From Oscillospiraceae bacterium (lineage in GTDB: Bacteria; Bacillota; Clostridia; Oscillospirales; Ruminococcaceae): DNA of 49,865 bases. Of the stretch, positions 7,581-15,668 are shown one piece after another. The translations under genes and the position numbers were made by a program. The stretch is taken from positions 1-49,865 of the forward strand of contig JAIKWY010000177.1 in NCBI GenBank assembly GCA_024684395.1, written 5' to 3'. The notes below the pieces were generated by a model. The model had not been told where the DNA came from. It saw nothing but the letters and a program-made list of their open reading frames with translations, and made no database searches. Position 1 is the first letter of the stretch. Each line of letters begins with the position of its first letter.

Positions 7581-8870
7581 TTATTGTGTCTGTGTCTGTT
7601 CCTGTGCTTGCTCCTCTTTGATCCCAAGTTCTCGCATTTTTCTGCGGATGGCTCTGCGGAGCTTGCTGTCTGCATGGGGCTGTATGGAACGTTGATTTCG
7701 GTCATAGCTTGCTTCGATCAGCCTTGCAGTGTCGAATAACAGCGTCATAATGGTTGTATTTGCTGATGCCATCTGCGCACTGACATGCATCGTTATTTCC
7801 GGCGGATCCACGCTATCGGACGTTTCTGCAATCAATTCTGGTTTATCATCCGGTATTGTCTTAGCATTATCCGGTTCTTGCTGTATCGCCGGTGTATCAA
7901 CAGGCTCTGGCTGCTGCGTACTCTGCATATCACCAACTGTCCTGATGATCTGATTCTTCACTGACTTAAACGCCAGATTATCCTGCATTTCAGGAAATTG
8001 CACTTTTGCGGAAGAGTACATATCATGCTTTGCCTGCTCCATTTCGCACCACAGCGAGTACATCTCCCGGATATGCGGCTCCTGTGCAATCTTCGCAAAG
8101 ATGGCATCCACTGTCTGTTTGAACTCCGGTTTGAGATACCCATAGATCTTTTTCCCCTTTGCAGACTGCAACTGTCGGTTTAGCAGCAGGATGAGCTGCA
8201 TCAGTTCTTCATCCTCGATGCTGGTGTATCGAAGCTCCTCCGCAAGCTGCCGCATCAGTTCCCCGGAATCTTTCTTCAGTGTGTCCCGGACATCGGTCTG
8301 CTGCTCGTAAAGATGGTGAAGCTCGTCTGAATAAATATCATTTGCGAATCCGCTCCGGATTTTCTCTATGCCTTGCTCAGTCAGAAACCCCTCCTTCGGA
8401 TCGGTTGAATACACTACAATATGCACATGCGGGTTTTTCTTCTTGTCGTGAAATGCCGCATACCAACGCAAATGAGCGAGGTCTATCTTCATGTGCTTTG
8501 CGATGTTTGGCATCTGTCGCTGAACAAGTTCCTGCCATGCAGAAAGCGTATCATAGCCCATCTGCTGCGCATCTTCACGGCGCAGTGACACAACGTGCGC
8601 CCACACATTACCAGGATGATTGGAAATCTCATTCGCTACTGCGTTCAGGTCGATGGGAGCATCGGTCTGCGAAAACAGACCATGCTGCTCCAGCTTTACC
8701 GCACCGGGACGGGTGGCAATATAGCTGACAAGCTTTTCTCTTGTTAGTTCATTAGGATCCTGCTTCGGCATTACCACTCCCGGGCGTGTGGCGATGTACT
8801 TCACAAAATTGGAGAGTTTTTTCTTAGAGCCGCATTTCAGATAACGGCATGTGACGATAATTTTGGGCAT
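7581..8870 (-). CDS. MobP3-family relaxase
   Basis: 429 residues. The N-terminus holds two copies of the segment KYIATRPGV / SYIATRPGA (Tyr25 and Tyr50); a tyrosine in this segment is a candidate nucleophile. The metal-binding triad is visible in FHDKKKNPHVHIVVYS (His141, His148, His150). This pattern is typical of MobP3 relaxases of clostridial ICEs, which nick oriT and pilot the strand into the recipient. The C-terminal third is charged and glutamine-rich and probably contacts the type IV machinery. The ATG at 8870 has GGAGCC-like sequence upstream. In related elements the relaxase sits next to the accessory protein, but here 3.3 kb of opposite-strand dockerin genes separate it from the relaxosome gene at 12135-12530. 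Confidence 0.85.
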   Translation of the reverse strand: MPKIIVTCRYLKCGSKKKLSNFVKYIATRPGVVMPKQDPNELTREKLVSYIATRPGAVKLEQHGLFSQTDAPIDLNAVANEISNHPGNVWAHVVSLRREDAQQMGYDTLSAWQELVQRQMPNIAKHMKIDLAHLRWYAAFHDKKKNPHVHIVVYSTDPKEGFLTEQGIEKIRSGFANDIYSDELHHLYEQQTDVRDTLKKDSGELMRQLAEELRYTSIEDEELMQLILLLNRQLQSAKGKKIYGYLKPEFKQTVDAIFAKIAQEPHIREMYSLWCEMEQAKHDMYSSAKVQFPEMQDNLAFKSVKNQIIRTVGDMQSTQQPEPVDTPAIQQEPDNAKTIPDDKPELIAETSDSVDPPEITMHVSAQMASANTTIMTLLFDTARLIEASYDRNQRSIQPHADSKLRRAIRRKMRELGIKEEQAQEQTQTQ

Positions 8871-8996
8871 AATGGCTCCTTTGTAGCTATATTATTGTTA
8901 TACTTCAATTCGGTAAAGAATAATGATAAGAATAAAAGCTATGGATTTGGATTAAAAGTAGACATCAAGTTTGTGCTGCTTTCTCATGAGAGGAAC

Positions 8997-9065
8997 GTAT
9001 TTTGTGCCAAAAACATGTATTTCGTGCCAAGCCTATTGACAGTCATTATTATAAAGGGGTATAAT
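8997..9065 (+). promoter_or_regulatory. Promoter with paired repeats matching the agrB promoter
   Basis: Repeat 1 GTATTTTGTGCCAA (8997-9010), repeat 2 GTATTTCGTGCCAA (9017-9030), 20-bp period, 5 bp, TTGACA (9036-9041), 18-bp spacer, TATAAT (9060-9065). Repeats, period and distance to -35 are the same as at 3924-3992, so the AgrA-like regulator is the likely activator. It reads toward the decayed gene and the dockerin protease. Confidence 0.75.
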
Positions 9066-9071
9066 ATACTA

Positions 9072-9431
9072 AAATAGAAATGATGATCACATAGCATTCA
9101 ATGTGTTCAGAATAAGTTAGAGAGTTGATAATGTAGTAGTAATTTGTTATTACCAAATCATCCGATCCCAAAGAGGGCAAACGACAGGTATATAATTCAT
9201 TTTCCTACTGACTAATCTCAGGATTACTATTCCTAAGAAAATTTTAATCTGATACAAAATCTCAGCACACTATGGTAAAATTCGTTAAATAGCTTTAAGC
9301 ATGCACTATGAAATCAATGAGCTTGTATTATAACTTATAGAAAGTCTCATCATCAAAAACGGATTTCAATTACTCTGAGTTAATTGAGATTTTATACAAG
9401 GCGAAGGGAGCGTTTATTATGTAATATGTAG
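9072..9431 (+). ncRNA. Long AT-rich leader or RNAIII-like transcript
   Basis: About 360 nt downstream of the putative AgrA-type promoter. Only very short frames occur and none has a good ribosome binding site, until GAAGGGAG precedes an ATG at 9419 that is followed at once by TAA. It may be an untranslated leader of the protease operon, a regulatory RNA in the style of RNAIII, or the remains of deleted genes. Confidence 0.3.
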
Positions 9432-9764
9432 TCTGTCATTCTATTTAGATCCGTAGCTGTTTCAAACAGCAATGGCCGGTTATATGTCCAGGGTGCAACC
9501 GAAAGTTCCGTAAACGCAGATACGATCGGCATCAAGGACATTGTAGTAGAACGCAGCAGCAATGGTTCAACAGGATGGACGGCAGTCGCCTATCCAAGCG
9601 ATTGTCTGAAAACGAACACAGACAGGTGCGAGATGGAAAAGCGGATCACAGTTTCGCACGGCTACTATTACCGCATCACTTGCAACCACTATGCATACAA
9701 ATCAGGATGGAGCCCGAACTCTCAGACCGAACCGAACACGTCTAATTCGGTATATATTAGTTGA
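9432..9764 (+). pseudogene. Decayed small secreted-protein gene (C-terminal part)
   Basis: An open frame of about 110 codons without a start codon. It reads coherently as protein (NGRLYVQGATESSVNADTIG, then VERSSNGSTGWTAVAYPSD, HGYYYRITCNHYAYKSGW, ending SNSVYIS). It resembles short exported beta-sandwich proteins of Firmicutes. Upstream, a ribosome binding site and ATG at 9419 run straight into TAA and then TAG, so the signal peptide region appears deleted or frameshifted. It lies between the quorum-regulated promoter and the dockerin protease. Family assignment (DUF6147-like) is tentative. Confidence 0.5.
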
Positions 9765-9902
9765 TCGAAAAGCTGTACCTGGCTCAGTTTCGGTATCACA
9801 TAGCCAAAAGGGGGATGATCAATATAATCATACATTTTCTCGTTTCTTATAAGCAGTTGTCATTGGATACCCGATTCTAATCAGTTACGTAAGGAGGAAA
9901 AT

Positions 9903-11149
9903 ATGATGAATGTATTAAAAAAGCACTGGGCTGCCTGGTTGCTACTGTGCTTGGGGTGAGCATTAGCATTCCTGCTGCGTTCACAGCAAATGCTGAGGAT
10001 AACAGCAGTGAACTGCGATATCACCCGTGTGATGTTAACCACGATGGGATTGTGAGCATCATAGACGCAATTTGCGTTAATTTCTACCTGAATGGTGATG
10101 AAGGTGCCCTCCACCCGGAATATCTTGATGCAAATGGAAACAACATCGTTGATGTTGCTGATTTTCAGAAGGTTATGGCTGCAATTGTTGAAGACAGCTA
10201 TTCATGGTCGTTTGTAGACATTACAGCTTCCGCAAGTATTTCAGAAGCATCAGATGTTTTTGCAGAAACACAGTCAATTGAAGATAGGACAGAATTATCA
10301 TTTGATCCTGACGATAGTTCAACATCCACAACCAGAGAGTATTACAGATTCCGCTCTACGCCTACCCCAACACTTTCTACATATACATTAACAACCACTC
10401 GGGATAGTAATTCTAAGGATTATTCATTGAACCGTTATGATTATTATACATCTGTTGGTCCAAGCGAAACGGGAATAGTGCGGCTTGTTAGAACATCTGG
10501 TAATATTACTCATAATTGTGGAACAGGGTTTATAATAGACGATCATCGCATTGTCACTAGTGGTCATTGTATATATGAGGATGAAAATGGCGATAAGTTA
10601 GCAACTGCAGATGAATTTTTATCGGATTTACAAATTCAAATGTGTGATTCTAATGGCGTATTAACCAATACAAAATATGATGTAAAGGAAATCCATGTTC
10701 CCAAGCTTTTTGTAACCAGCTATTGTTTTGATAAATATGATTATGCCTTACTAACAGTATCCACAACACTGCCTTCAAGTACTTATACACATTACTCTCT
10801 CGGAACACCTGTTAACATCACGAGTTATGGTTTTAAGGGGACTGATTTGTTTATATCCGGATTTCCAGGAGATGCCACGTCTTTGAATCGAGTGAATACG
10901 TCAAAGGGACATGGCACCAATTCGTCCACAAGCAAAATATTAAGCTATAACCACCATACTTCCGGTGGCTTTAGTGGATCGCCCGTATACGTTGCGACAA
11001 AATACAAAATCGGAAGTGATCCATGGGTCAATATTTACACGGCAATCGCTGTGAATCAGCGCGGAAATACAAATAGCGGATCAGGACCGTTAATAGATGA
11101 TAACGCTTTAACTTTCTTTAAGCAGGATTCCACAAATGTAGGCTATTAA
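9903..11149 (+). CDS. Secreted V8/trypsin-like serine protease with dockerin repeats; signal peptide split by -1 frameshift
   Basis: AAGGAGG (9891-9897) precedes ATG 9903, but that frame stops at 9957. The slippery heptamer A AAA AAG (9917-9923) would move ribosomes into the -1 frame, giving MMNVLKK joined to ALGCLVATVLGVSISIPAA, a normal signal peptide, and then the 400-codon main frame. Numbering from GTG 9947, residues 27-50 (CDVNHDGIVSIIDA) and 60-82 (DANGNNIVDVADF) form a dockerin. The protease domain (about 172-395) has His207 (VTSGHC), Asp265 (KYDYALL) and Ser343 (GGFSGSPV), as in glutamyl endopeptidases. The next gene overlaps its stop. Either frameshifting, homopolymer phase variation, or a sequencing error must explain the start. 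Confidence 0.8.
9917..9923 (+). promoter_or_regulatory. Candidate -1 frameshift site A AAA AAG
   Basis: Zero-frame codons AAA AAG preceded by A form the heptamer used in E. coli dnaX frameshifting. Slippage here restores the frame of the protease signal peptide. One extra A in this run of six would equally fuse the frames, so a phase-variable tract or a sequencing error are alternatives. Confidence 0.45.
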
Positions 11150-11187
11150 TGATATTCGATGATCTAATTCTAATGGGAGATGTTATT

Positions 11188-12063
11188 ATGAAACGTTTTA
11201 AAACGATACTTTTGTCCCTTGTGCTGTCCATCAGCATGCTGCCCTGCGGTATGCTGGTATCTGCTGAGGACGAGTTGCCGGTTTACCGGTATGTTGTACT
11301 GAAAAAGATCAATGAAGACATCGAGGACAGGGATATTGTCGTTACACTACTTAAGATCGGCGAGAACACCACCCGTTCCTTTTATAAGGGTGAGCAAGGA
11401 ATTATGTTCGATACTTACAAGATTTTAGAATCTGGTGGTTCTGATGCATTGATCGACAGCTTGTGTCAGTCAGCAGAATATGGTGATATTCTGGAATATC
11501 ATGGAAGAAACCTTACGTGGACAACCGGAACTCAATATAACGACTTGAGGAGAATGGACAGTGACGGGACGGATTCCTTTGAAAAGGTAGGCTCGCTCTT
11601 TGATGCTCCGACCGAGGATGCAAAGATCAGGAACGTAGACGGTGAATCTGTGATCGAGGTAACTTCCGCAGAGGGCGACACATATCTGATCTATTCTGGC
11701 GAGCCAGGAATTTTCTTGGTTGATGTGAAACTATATGAGAGCTCACCTGAGACTGGAGATCCCCCGGAGGTGTTTGGCGATTTCAATGAAGACAACGTTG
11801 TTAATGCAAGTGATGCAACAATTATTTTGATCTATGCTGCAGAACAGGGTGCAAAAAACCAGACAGACAATTCGAGAACGGATAGTATGCTTACTCCAAT
11901 TGCTCAGGCTGAAGAATCTCAGACAAAAACCGTAGAGGTCAATGGTGACTTTAACAAGGACGGTGTCGTCAATGCCAGTGATGCAGCGACCATCCTAATT
12001 TACTCCGCACAATATGGTAGCGGAACGTTCTCCGGTACTTTTGAAGAATACGTTAACAGATAA
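11188..12063 (+). CDS. Secreted dockerin protein with two dockerin half-repeats
   Basis: 291 residues from ATG 11188 (GGGAG eight bp upstream). An in-frame ATG at 11149 would put 13 polar residues before the signal peptide (MKRFKTILLSLVLSISMLPC, cleavage after VSA), so the later start is preferred. The central region (about 30-190) is unrecognised. Calcium-binding repeats lie at about 203-225 (GDFNEDNVVNASDATIILIY) and about 255-275 (GDFNKDGVVNASDAATILIY), separated by a 25-residue linker and ending SGTFEEYVNR, very like the tail of the papain-like protein at 1092-2849. It is co-transcribed with the serine protease. It could be an inhibitor, propeptide-like partner or substrate-binding protein; no enzyme motif is visible. 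Confidence 0.8.
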   Translation: MKRFKTILLSLVLSISMLPCGMLVSAEDELPVYRYVVLKKINEDIEDRDIVVTLLKIGENTTRSFYKGEQGIMFDTYKILESGGSDALIDSLCQSAEYGDILEYHGRNLTWTTGTQYNDLRRMDSDGTDSFEKVGSLFDAPTEDAKIRNVDGESVIEVTSAEGDTYLIYSGEPGIFLVDVKLYESSPETGDPPEVFGDFNEDNVVNASDATIILIYAAEQGAKNQTDNSRTDSMLTPIAQAEESQTKTVEVNGDFNKDGVVNASDAATILIYSAQYGSGTFSGTFEEYVNR

Positions 12064-12090
12064 TCATAGTTTTATCATTGGTAATTCACA

Positions 12091-12128
12091 TATGCCCTCC
12101 GGTATTAAAAAAACCGGAGGGCATTTTG
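12091..12128. terminator. Bidirectional terminator between dockerin gene and relaxosome gene
   Basis: ATGCCCTCCGG (12092-12102) pairs with CCGGAGGGCAT (12114-12124), with A-run in the loop and TTTTG on the plus side. It separates the convergent genes ending at 12063 and 12135. Confidence 0.8.
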
Positions 12129-12134
12129 TATCCG

Positions 12135-12530
12135 CTATTCCTTCTGATACTCCACCGCATCCTCATACGCAATGATCCCGTTGATCTTCCGCACCTCCGT
12201 CACGCACATCCGATGCAGCTCGGCCAGTGTTTCCTCATCCACATCATTTGCAGCAGCCAGCATATGCGACAGCTTCCCGAGTTCCACAGCGACCTTGAAC
12301 AGAATCCGTGTGATATGCTGCTCAGATCCTTTGATCGTAGCAGCGACCGTTTCCGTGATAAGCGGCGACAGATAATTCACATGCTTTTCTTCATCAAGAT
12401 ACGCAGTATAGAACTTGATCGACTTCTCTATGAACTCACTCTGTGACTTACAGTTGTCCTCTTTGTAATGCTGTTCCACCAGCCGCATTGTCTGCGGCAG
12501 TGTCCAGAATTGAAAACGTATTTTTTCCAT
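12135..12530 (-). CDS. Relaxosome accessory protein (MobC-like)
   Basis: 131 residues. The N-terminal segment (about 3-45) resembles a ribbon-helix-helix fold, with SQSEFIEKSIKFYTAYL as the helical part. The C-terminal helices (about 65-125) are amphipathic. Proteins of this size and pattern sit beside oriT in Tn1549/CTn-type elements and help the relaxase at the nick site. Start ATG 12530 follows GGAGGAGG. It lies directly downstream of the hairpin-rich non-coding region proposed as oriT. Assignment rests on context and the helical pattern. Confidence 0.65.
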   Translation of the reverse strand: MEKIRFQFWTLPQTMRLVEQHYKEDNCKSQSEFIEKSIKFYTAYLDEEKHVNYLSPLITETVAATIKGSEQHITRILFKVAVELGKLSHMLAAANDVDEETLAELHRMCVTEVRKINGIIAYEDAVEYQKE

Positions 12531-12534
12531 AAAC

Positions 12535-12870
12535 CTCCTCCGAGCGCCTGTCTTTTTCCCAACAGACCGTGCGTTTTTTCACAAATGCGCCGTCCGAAAA
12601 CCTAAACCGCATTTTTAGCGCCTATGTAAAAATGCTTCAAAACGTCTATTCTGCGGTCGGCTTTGCCGGCCGCTGTGATCGGCCCGCGCCGGGCCTTTAA
12701 CTTGCATAATACCCCCCTGGTGTCAAAGTCGCCCCCACAGCCAGCCCAGACCGTGGGGGTACCAACCTGCACCGGCTCAAAAATCGCCCACACGGGCTCC
12801 GGTGTTCCGGGGTTGCAGTTTCCCGGCCTAACCCTCTGAGGGGCCACACAGCGCAACCTCGTGCGAACCA
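12535..12870. other. Putative origin of transfer (oriT) region
   Basis: About 340 bp without a convincing gene, GC-rich and full of inverted repeats: GCGGTCGGC/GCCGGCCGC (12652-12672), GGCCCG/CGGGCC (12681-12695) and CCCCCAC/GTGGGGG (around 12735-12757). It sits between a DUF6103 gene and the relaxosome accessory gene, the usual place of oriT in this element type. The nick site was not identified. Confidence 0.4.
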
Positions 12871-12876
12871 CGGGGC

Positions 12877-13107
12877 TCACAGCTCGTCCGGCGGCTCAGG
12901 CTTTGACTTCGGCATAGTTCTCGGTTTTCTCGGGGGCTTTCGCTCACCGACCATCCCGATGAAGTCCCGGACGTTCTGCGGCACAGTTCTGGCGTAGAGC
13001 TGCTCTGTGTATTTCGTCAGCTCGGCTTCGAGTGAGGTACCCTTTTGCACCAGATACATCTCCAGCGCCGAGCGTTTTTCATCTGACAGTTCAATTGTGA
13101 TTTTCAT
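12877..13107 (-). CDS. DUF6103 family ICE protein
   Basis: 76 residues. KITIELSDEKRSALEMYLVQ, then LEAELTKYTEQLYARTVPQNVRDFI, matches the small DUF6103 proteins found near oriT in clostridial conjugative elements. A beta strand followed by helices suggests a ribbon-helix-helix-like DNA binder. The tail is basic and proline-rich (ERKPPRKPRTMPKSKPEPP). It overlaps the ArdA-like gene by 4 bp. The molecular role is not established. Confidence 0.75.
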   Translation of the reverse strand: MKITIELSDEKRSALEMYLVQKGTSLEAELTKYTEQLYARTVPQNVRDFIGMVGERKPPRKPRTMPKSKPEPPDEL

Positions 13108-14252
13108 ACCATCCCTCCCATCTGCGGCATTTCGTCAAGCTCCGGCTCCATCACGGGCAGGGCATAGAGATCCTCGCACCGGGCTACTGCACCATATGCC
13201 GTGACCTGCCCATGCACCCGGCGCAGCAGATTTGCACCGAGCTCCTGCATCTCGACACCCGCCAGCATGTCTGCATCAAACTGCTCCGGCAGATTCCGTG
13301 TCAGAAATTCCTGCGCATAGTCGCTGTTGTCGTTGACTGCCGGGTCGAACTGGTACGCCGGAAGCCGCCCGACGGCATCCAGCGCATCCTGCAAGGTCGA
13401 GAGCTCCTCAAGCTCCATTACCGCCTTGAGCTTGCGGCGCTCCAGCGGTTCGAGCCCTGCAAGCTGCTTCGCAAGATCATTCAGCAGATGGAAATCCCGC
13501 ATTCCGCTCAGTGATGCCCGCCCGATCTCCGGAATACAGGAATCGAGCCTGTAGCAGTACATCGACCCAATCACGAGCCCCTGTGACACCTCGATTTCAT
13601 GGATCTGTTCCTCGGTGCAGGGCAGACTCAGCCACTGCGCATCTCGGTCGTCCCGTTCCATGCGCCCGATCAGGAGGCGGAAGAATACGTCCTCCGGCTT
13701 CTGGATTTCGATCCGGATGTCCGGCATCTCATAATGCTCCGGCTCGCAGTAATAGCCATCAATGAGAACACCGCCGTTTCTTGCCAGCATAGCCTTGCCG
13801 ACCTCCGCTCTTCCGAGCAGCGGCAGCATCTCCTCCGGGCAGCGTTCGATCTCCGGCAGCATCGCATTTTCGATGGAGAAACGTCCGAGCTCCTCATCAT
13901 CCCTTGCGCAGATGCACGGCACCTGTTCCAGTTCATAGGTCAGTCGGAGTACCTGCTCGAAGTCGGTCGGCTCGAACCGGCTGAGCAGTGCCTGGTAGAT
14001 GATCCGATCGGGCTTTTTCATCATCTCATACCGGTGCGCAAACAAATTCAGCTTGAAAATGTCCGCCCGGAACACCTGCCCGTAAAGCACATCCAGTGGA
14101 GCATATGCGCTGTCACAGTCCACAAGCTCGAAATCCACAGCCGTATTTCCCGGCGCAGAATGCATCTGATCGAGCACATCCAGCAGTTCCATCGTCGGCA
14201 TCGGGAAGTCAAACTCCTGTGTGGGGCCGTCCCACATCAGACAGATTCTCAT
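13104..14252 (-). CDS. ArdA-like antirestriction-related protein
   Basis: 382 residues. The C-terminal half has the pattern of ICE proteins annotated as antirestriction ArdA-like: LLNDLAKQLAGLEPLERRKL, then LSTLQDALDAVGRLPAYQFDP and an acidic DYAQEFL segment. The N-terminal half (RICLMWDGPTQEFDFPMPT, MELLDVLDQMH) resembles the start of the broken frame at 27936-28064. ArdA mimics DNA and inhibits type I restriction enzymes, which would help the element enter new hosts; that function is inferred here. Strongly acidic overall. Overlaps the upstream gene by ATGA. Confidence 0.6.
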   Translation of the reverse strand: MRICLMWDGPTQEFDFPMPTMELLDVLDQMHSAPGNTAVDFELVDCDSAYAPLDVLYGQVFRADIFKLNLFAHRYEMMKKPDRIIYQALLSRFEPTDFEQVLRLTYELEQVPCICARDDEELGRFSIENAMLPEIERCPEEMLPLLGRAEVGKAMLARNGGVLIDGYYCEPEHYEMPDIRIEIQKPEDVFFRLLIGRMERDDRDAQWLSLPCTEEQIHEIEVSQGLVIGSMYCYRLDSCIPEIGRASLSGMRDFHLLNDLAKQLAGLEPLERRKLKAVMELEELSTLQDALDAVGRLPAYQFDPAVNDNSDYAQEFLTRNLPEQFDADMLAGVEMQELGANLLRRVHGQVTAYGAVARCEDLYALPVMEPELDEMPQMGGMV

Positions 14253-14716
14253 TGCATCACCCCCATCTCCATATCCGGCTCCTGTGCCTGCTCCTCCGCA
14301 AGCACCTCCTCAAACAGTGCCTTGTCATAGCAATAGCAGTAGCAGTCGTAGTCTCCACGCAGCGGCGTACAGCGCAGAAAGTAGACATGCTGCTCTGTTT
14401 CCACCCGGTAGCCATTGCCCCGTGCCAAGTCAAAATCCACGTTCAGCCCCTCATGCTCCCGGTTGAACTGCGCCATCCCTCGCCGGTCAGACAGCAGATC
14501 CTGCCGGAGCGTGTTGATCACAGCATCAAACTCCTTTCGGAATTCCGGCGTGTTCAGCGGCTGATTCTTTGGAAACCAGTTGTGATAAAAGCCGGAGCCG
14601 CCCCTGTCAAAATCAATCCGCAGATAGCCAACACACGCCCTTGCAAACGGTGTTGTGCTGTCCGTATAGAAGAACCGGCGCTCCGATTCCTCCGGTACCA
14701 CAAATTTCAGTTTCAT
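14249..14716 (-). CDS. Hypothetical ICE protein
   Basis: 155 residues from ATG 14716 (MKLKFVVPEESERRFFYTD); the longer in-frame start would add basic residues within the upstream gene. Not recognised. It has mixed alpha/beta character, a conserved-looking GGSGFYHNWFPKNQPLNTPEF stretch and a tyrosine/cysteine-rich DYDCYCYCYD segment. The acidic C-terminus (EEVLAEEQAQEPDMEMG) resembles tails of several neighbours. Lies between the CD1108-like and ArdA-like genes, with overlaps on the downstream side. Confidence 0.6.
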   Translation of the reverse strand: MKLKFVVPEESERRFFYTDSTTPFARACVGYLRIDFDRGGSGFYHNWFPKNQPLNTPEFRKEFDAVINTLRQDLLSDRRGMAQFNREHEGLNVDFDLARGNGYRVETEQHVYFLRCTPLRGDYDCYCYCYDKALFEEVLAEEQAQEPDMEMGVMQ

Positions 14717-14720
14717 TCTA

Positions 14721-15668
14721 TCACTCTTCCTCCTGCTCCGGTTCCTTCGGAGCATTCATTTTATTGATATATTCCCACATTTCCTGCGGATAAAGGATAT
14801 CCTCAAACGTCACCCAGCATGTCCAGCGGGGATCCGTAACCGGCACCATCTGCACCGGAGAGCAGTCATCACAGGCAAAGACGACCTGCCCGTCCCCGAC
14901 ATACACCCCGAACGCCGAGCCGGAGTACACCCCGACACCCGGCACATCCGGCAGCGAATCCATCCCGCCCTGCACGGAATAGACGAGCAGATTGTACCCG
15001 TCCCGGAACGCCAGGCTGCCCGGATCGTAGGACTTGTAGCCGAGGATCAGTCCGAGGTTATCAGCCGTCCGGCGCTGTAGCTCTGCATTCAGCTCTCCGT
15101 GGCCGCCCTGCGAGATCCATTCTGCTTCGTAGGCATTCCGGCACCATGCCGCAAGATCTGCAGCGATCTTCGACTTTGGGCTCTCCAACAGATACGGATC
15201 AATGCTGACATGCTGCACCATTTTGTACGTCCGCTCAAATTCTGTGTAGTCGATTTCCAGCCCATAGATCTCGTTCAGCCGGTCGATCAGCGCCGCATCA
15301 TCCGCAGTTGCAAAGCAGTCTGCATAGGCATCCATGTTCTCCACACCGTCCGGGAAGCATGACAAATACAAAAGCTGCGCCTTCATGATCTGACGGCGCA
15401 GCCCTTTTGCTATGAGCGATTCCGCAAGTATATCTCCATCCTGTTCGAGTTCAGCCATGCGCTCCGTGTCGATCTGTTCCATGAAAGCGGACTCGTCAAA
15501 GCCAAGCTCCGGCGGCTCCATCTGGCTCATGATATGAAGCGCAACCACCGGCAGGAGCAGCATTCCCAGCGCCCCGACAAGGATGCTGGCAATTGCGATC
15601 AGCAGCTTCCGCCGGGTTTTCTCGTCCGTCAGAAGCTGGATGATCAGTTTGATGATGGCTGTTTTCAT
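14721..15668 (-). CDS. CD1108-like membrane-anchored transfer protein
   Basis: 315 residues. One N-terminal membrane segment (about 22-46) is followed by a long extracytoplasmic part. The C-terminal pattern YSGSAFGVYVGDGQVVFACDD, then PVTDPRWTCWVTFEDILYP resembles the proteins that follow VirB4 in Tn1549/CTn elements (CD1108 family), which are linked to cell-wall processing by the transfer apparatus. The full lysozyme plus NlpC/P60 organisation seen in other elements is not obvious, and no catalytic cysteine could be assigned. Overlaps the VirB4 stop, so translation is coupled. Confidence 0.6.
   Translation of the reverse strand: MKTAIIKLIIQLLTDEKTRRKLLIAIASILVGALGMLLLPVVALHIMSQMEPPELGFDESAFMEQIDTERMAELEQDGDILAESLIAKGLRRQIMKAQLLYLSCFPDGVENMDAYADCFATADDAALIDRLNEIYGLEIDYTEFERTYKMVQHVSIDPYLLESPKSKIAADLAAWCRNAYEAEWISQGGHGELNAELQRRTADNLGLILGYKSYDPGSLAFRDGYNLLVYSVQGGMDSLPDVPGVGVYSGSAFGVYVGDGQVVFACDDCSPVQMVPVTDPRWTCWVTFEDILYPQEMWEYINKMNAPKEPEQEEE

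Noticed and set aside
12602-12880. 92-codon minus-strand frame between relaxosome and DUF6103 genes
   Set aside because: It covers GC-rich inverted repeats, has no protein-like composition, and fits better as part of oriT.
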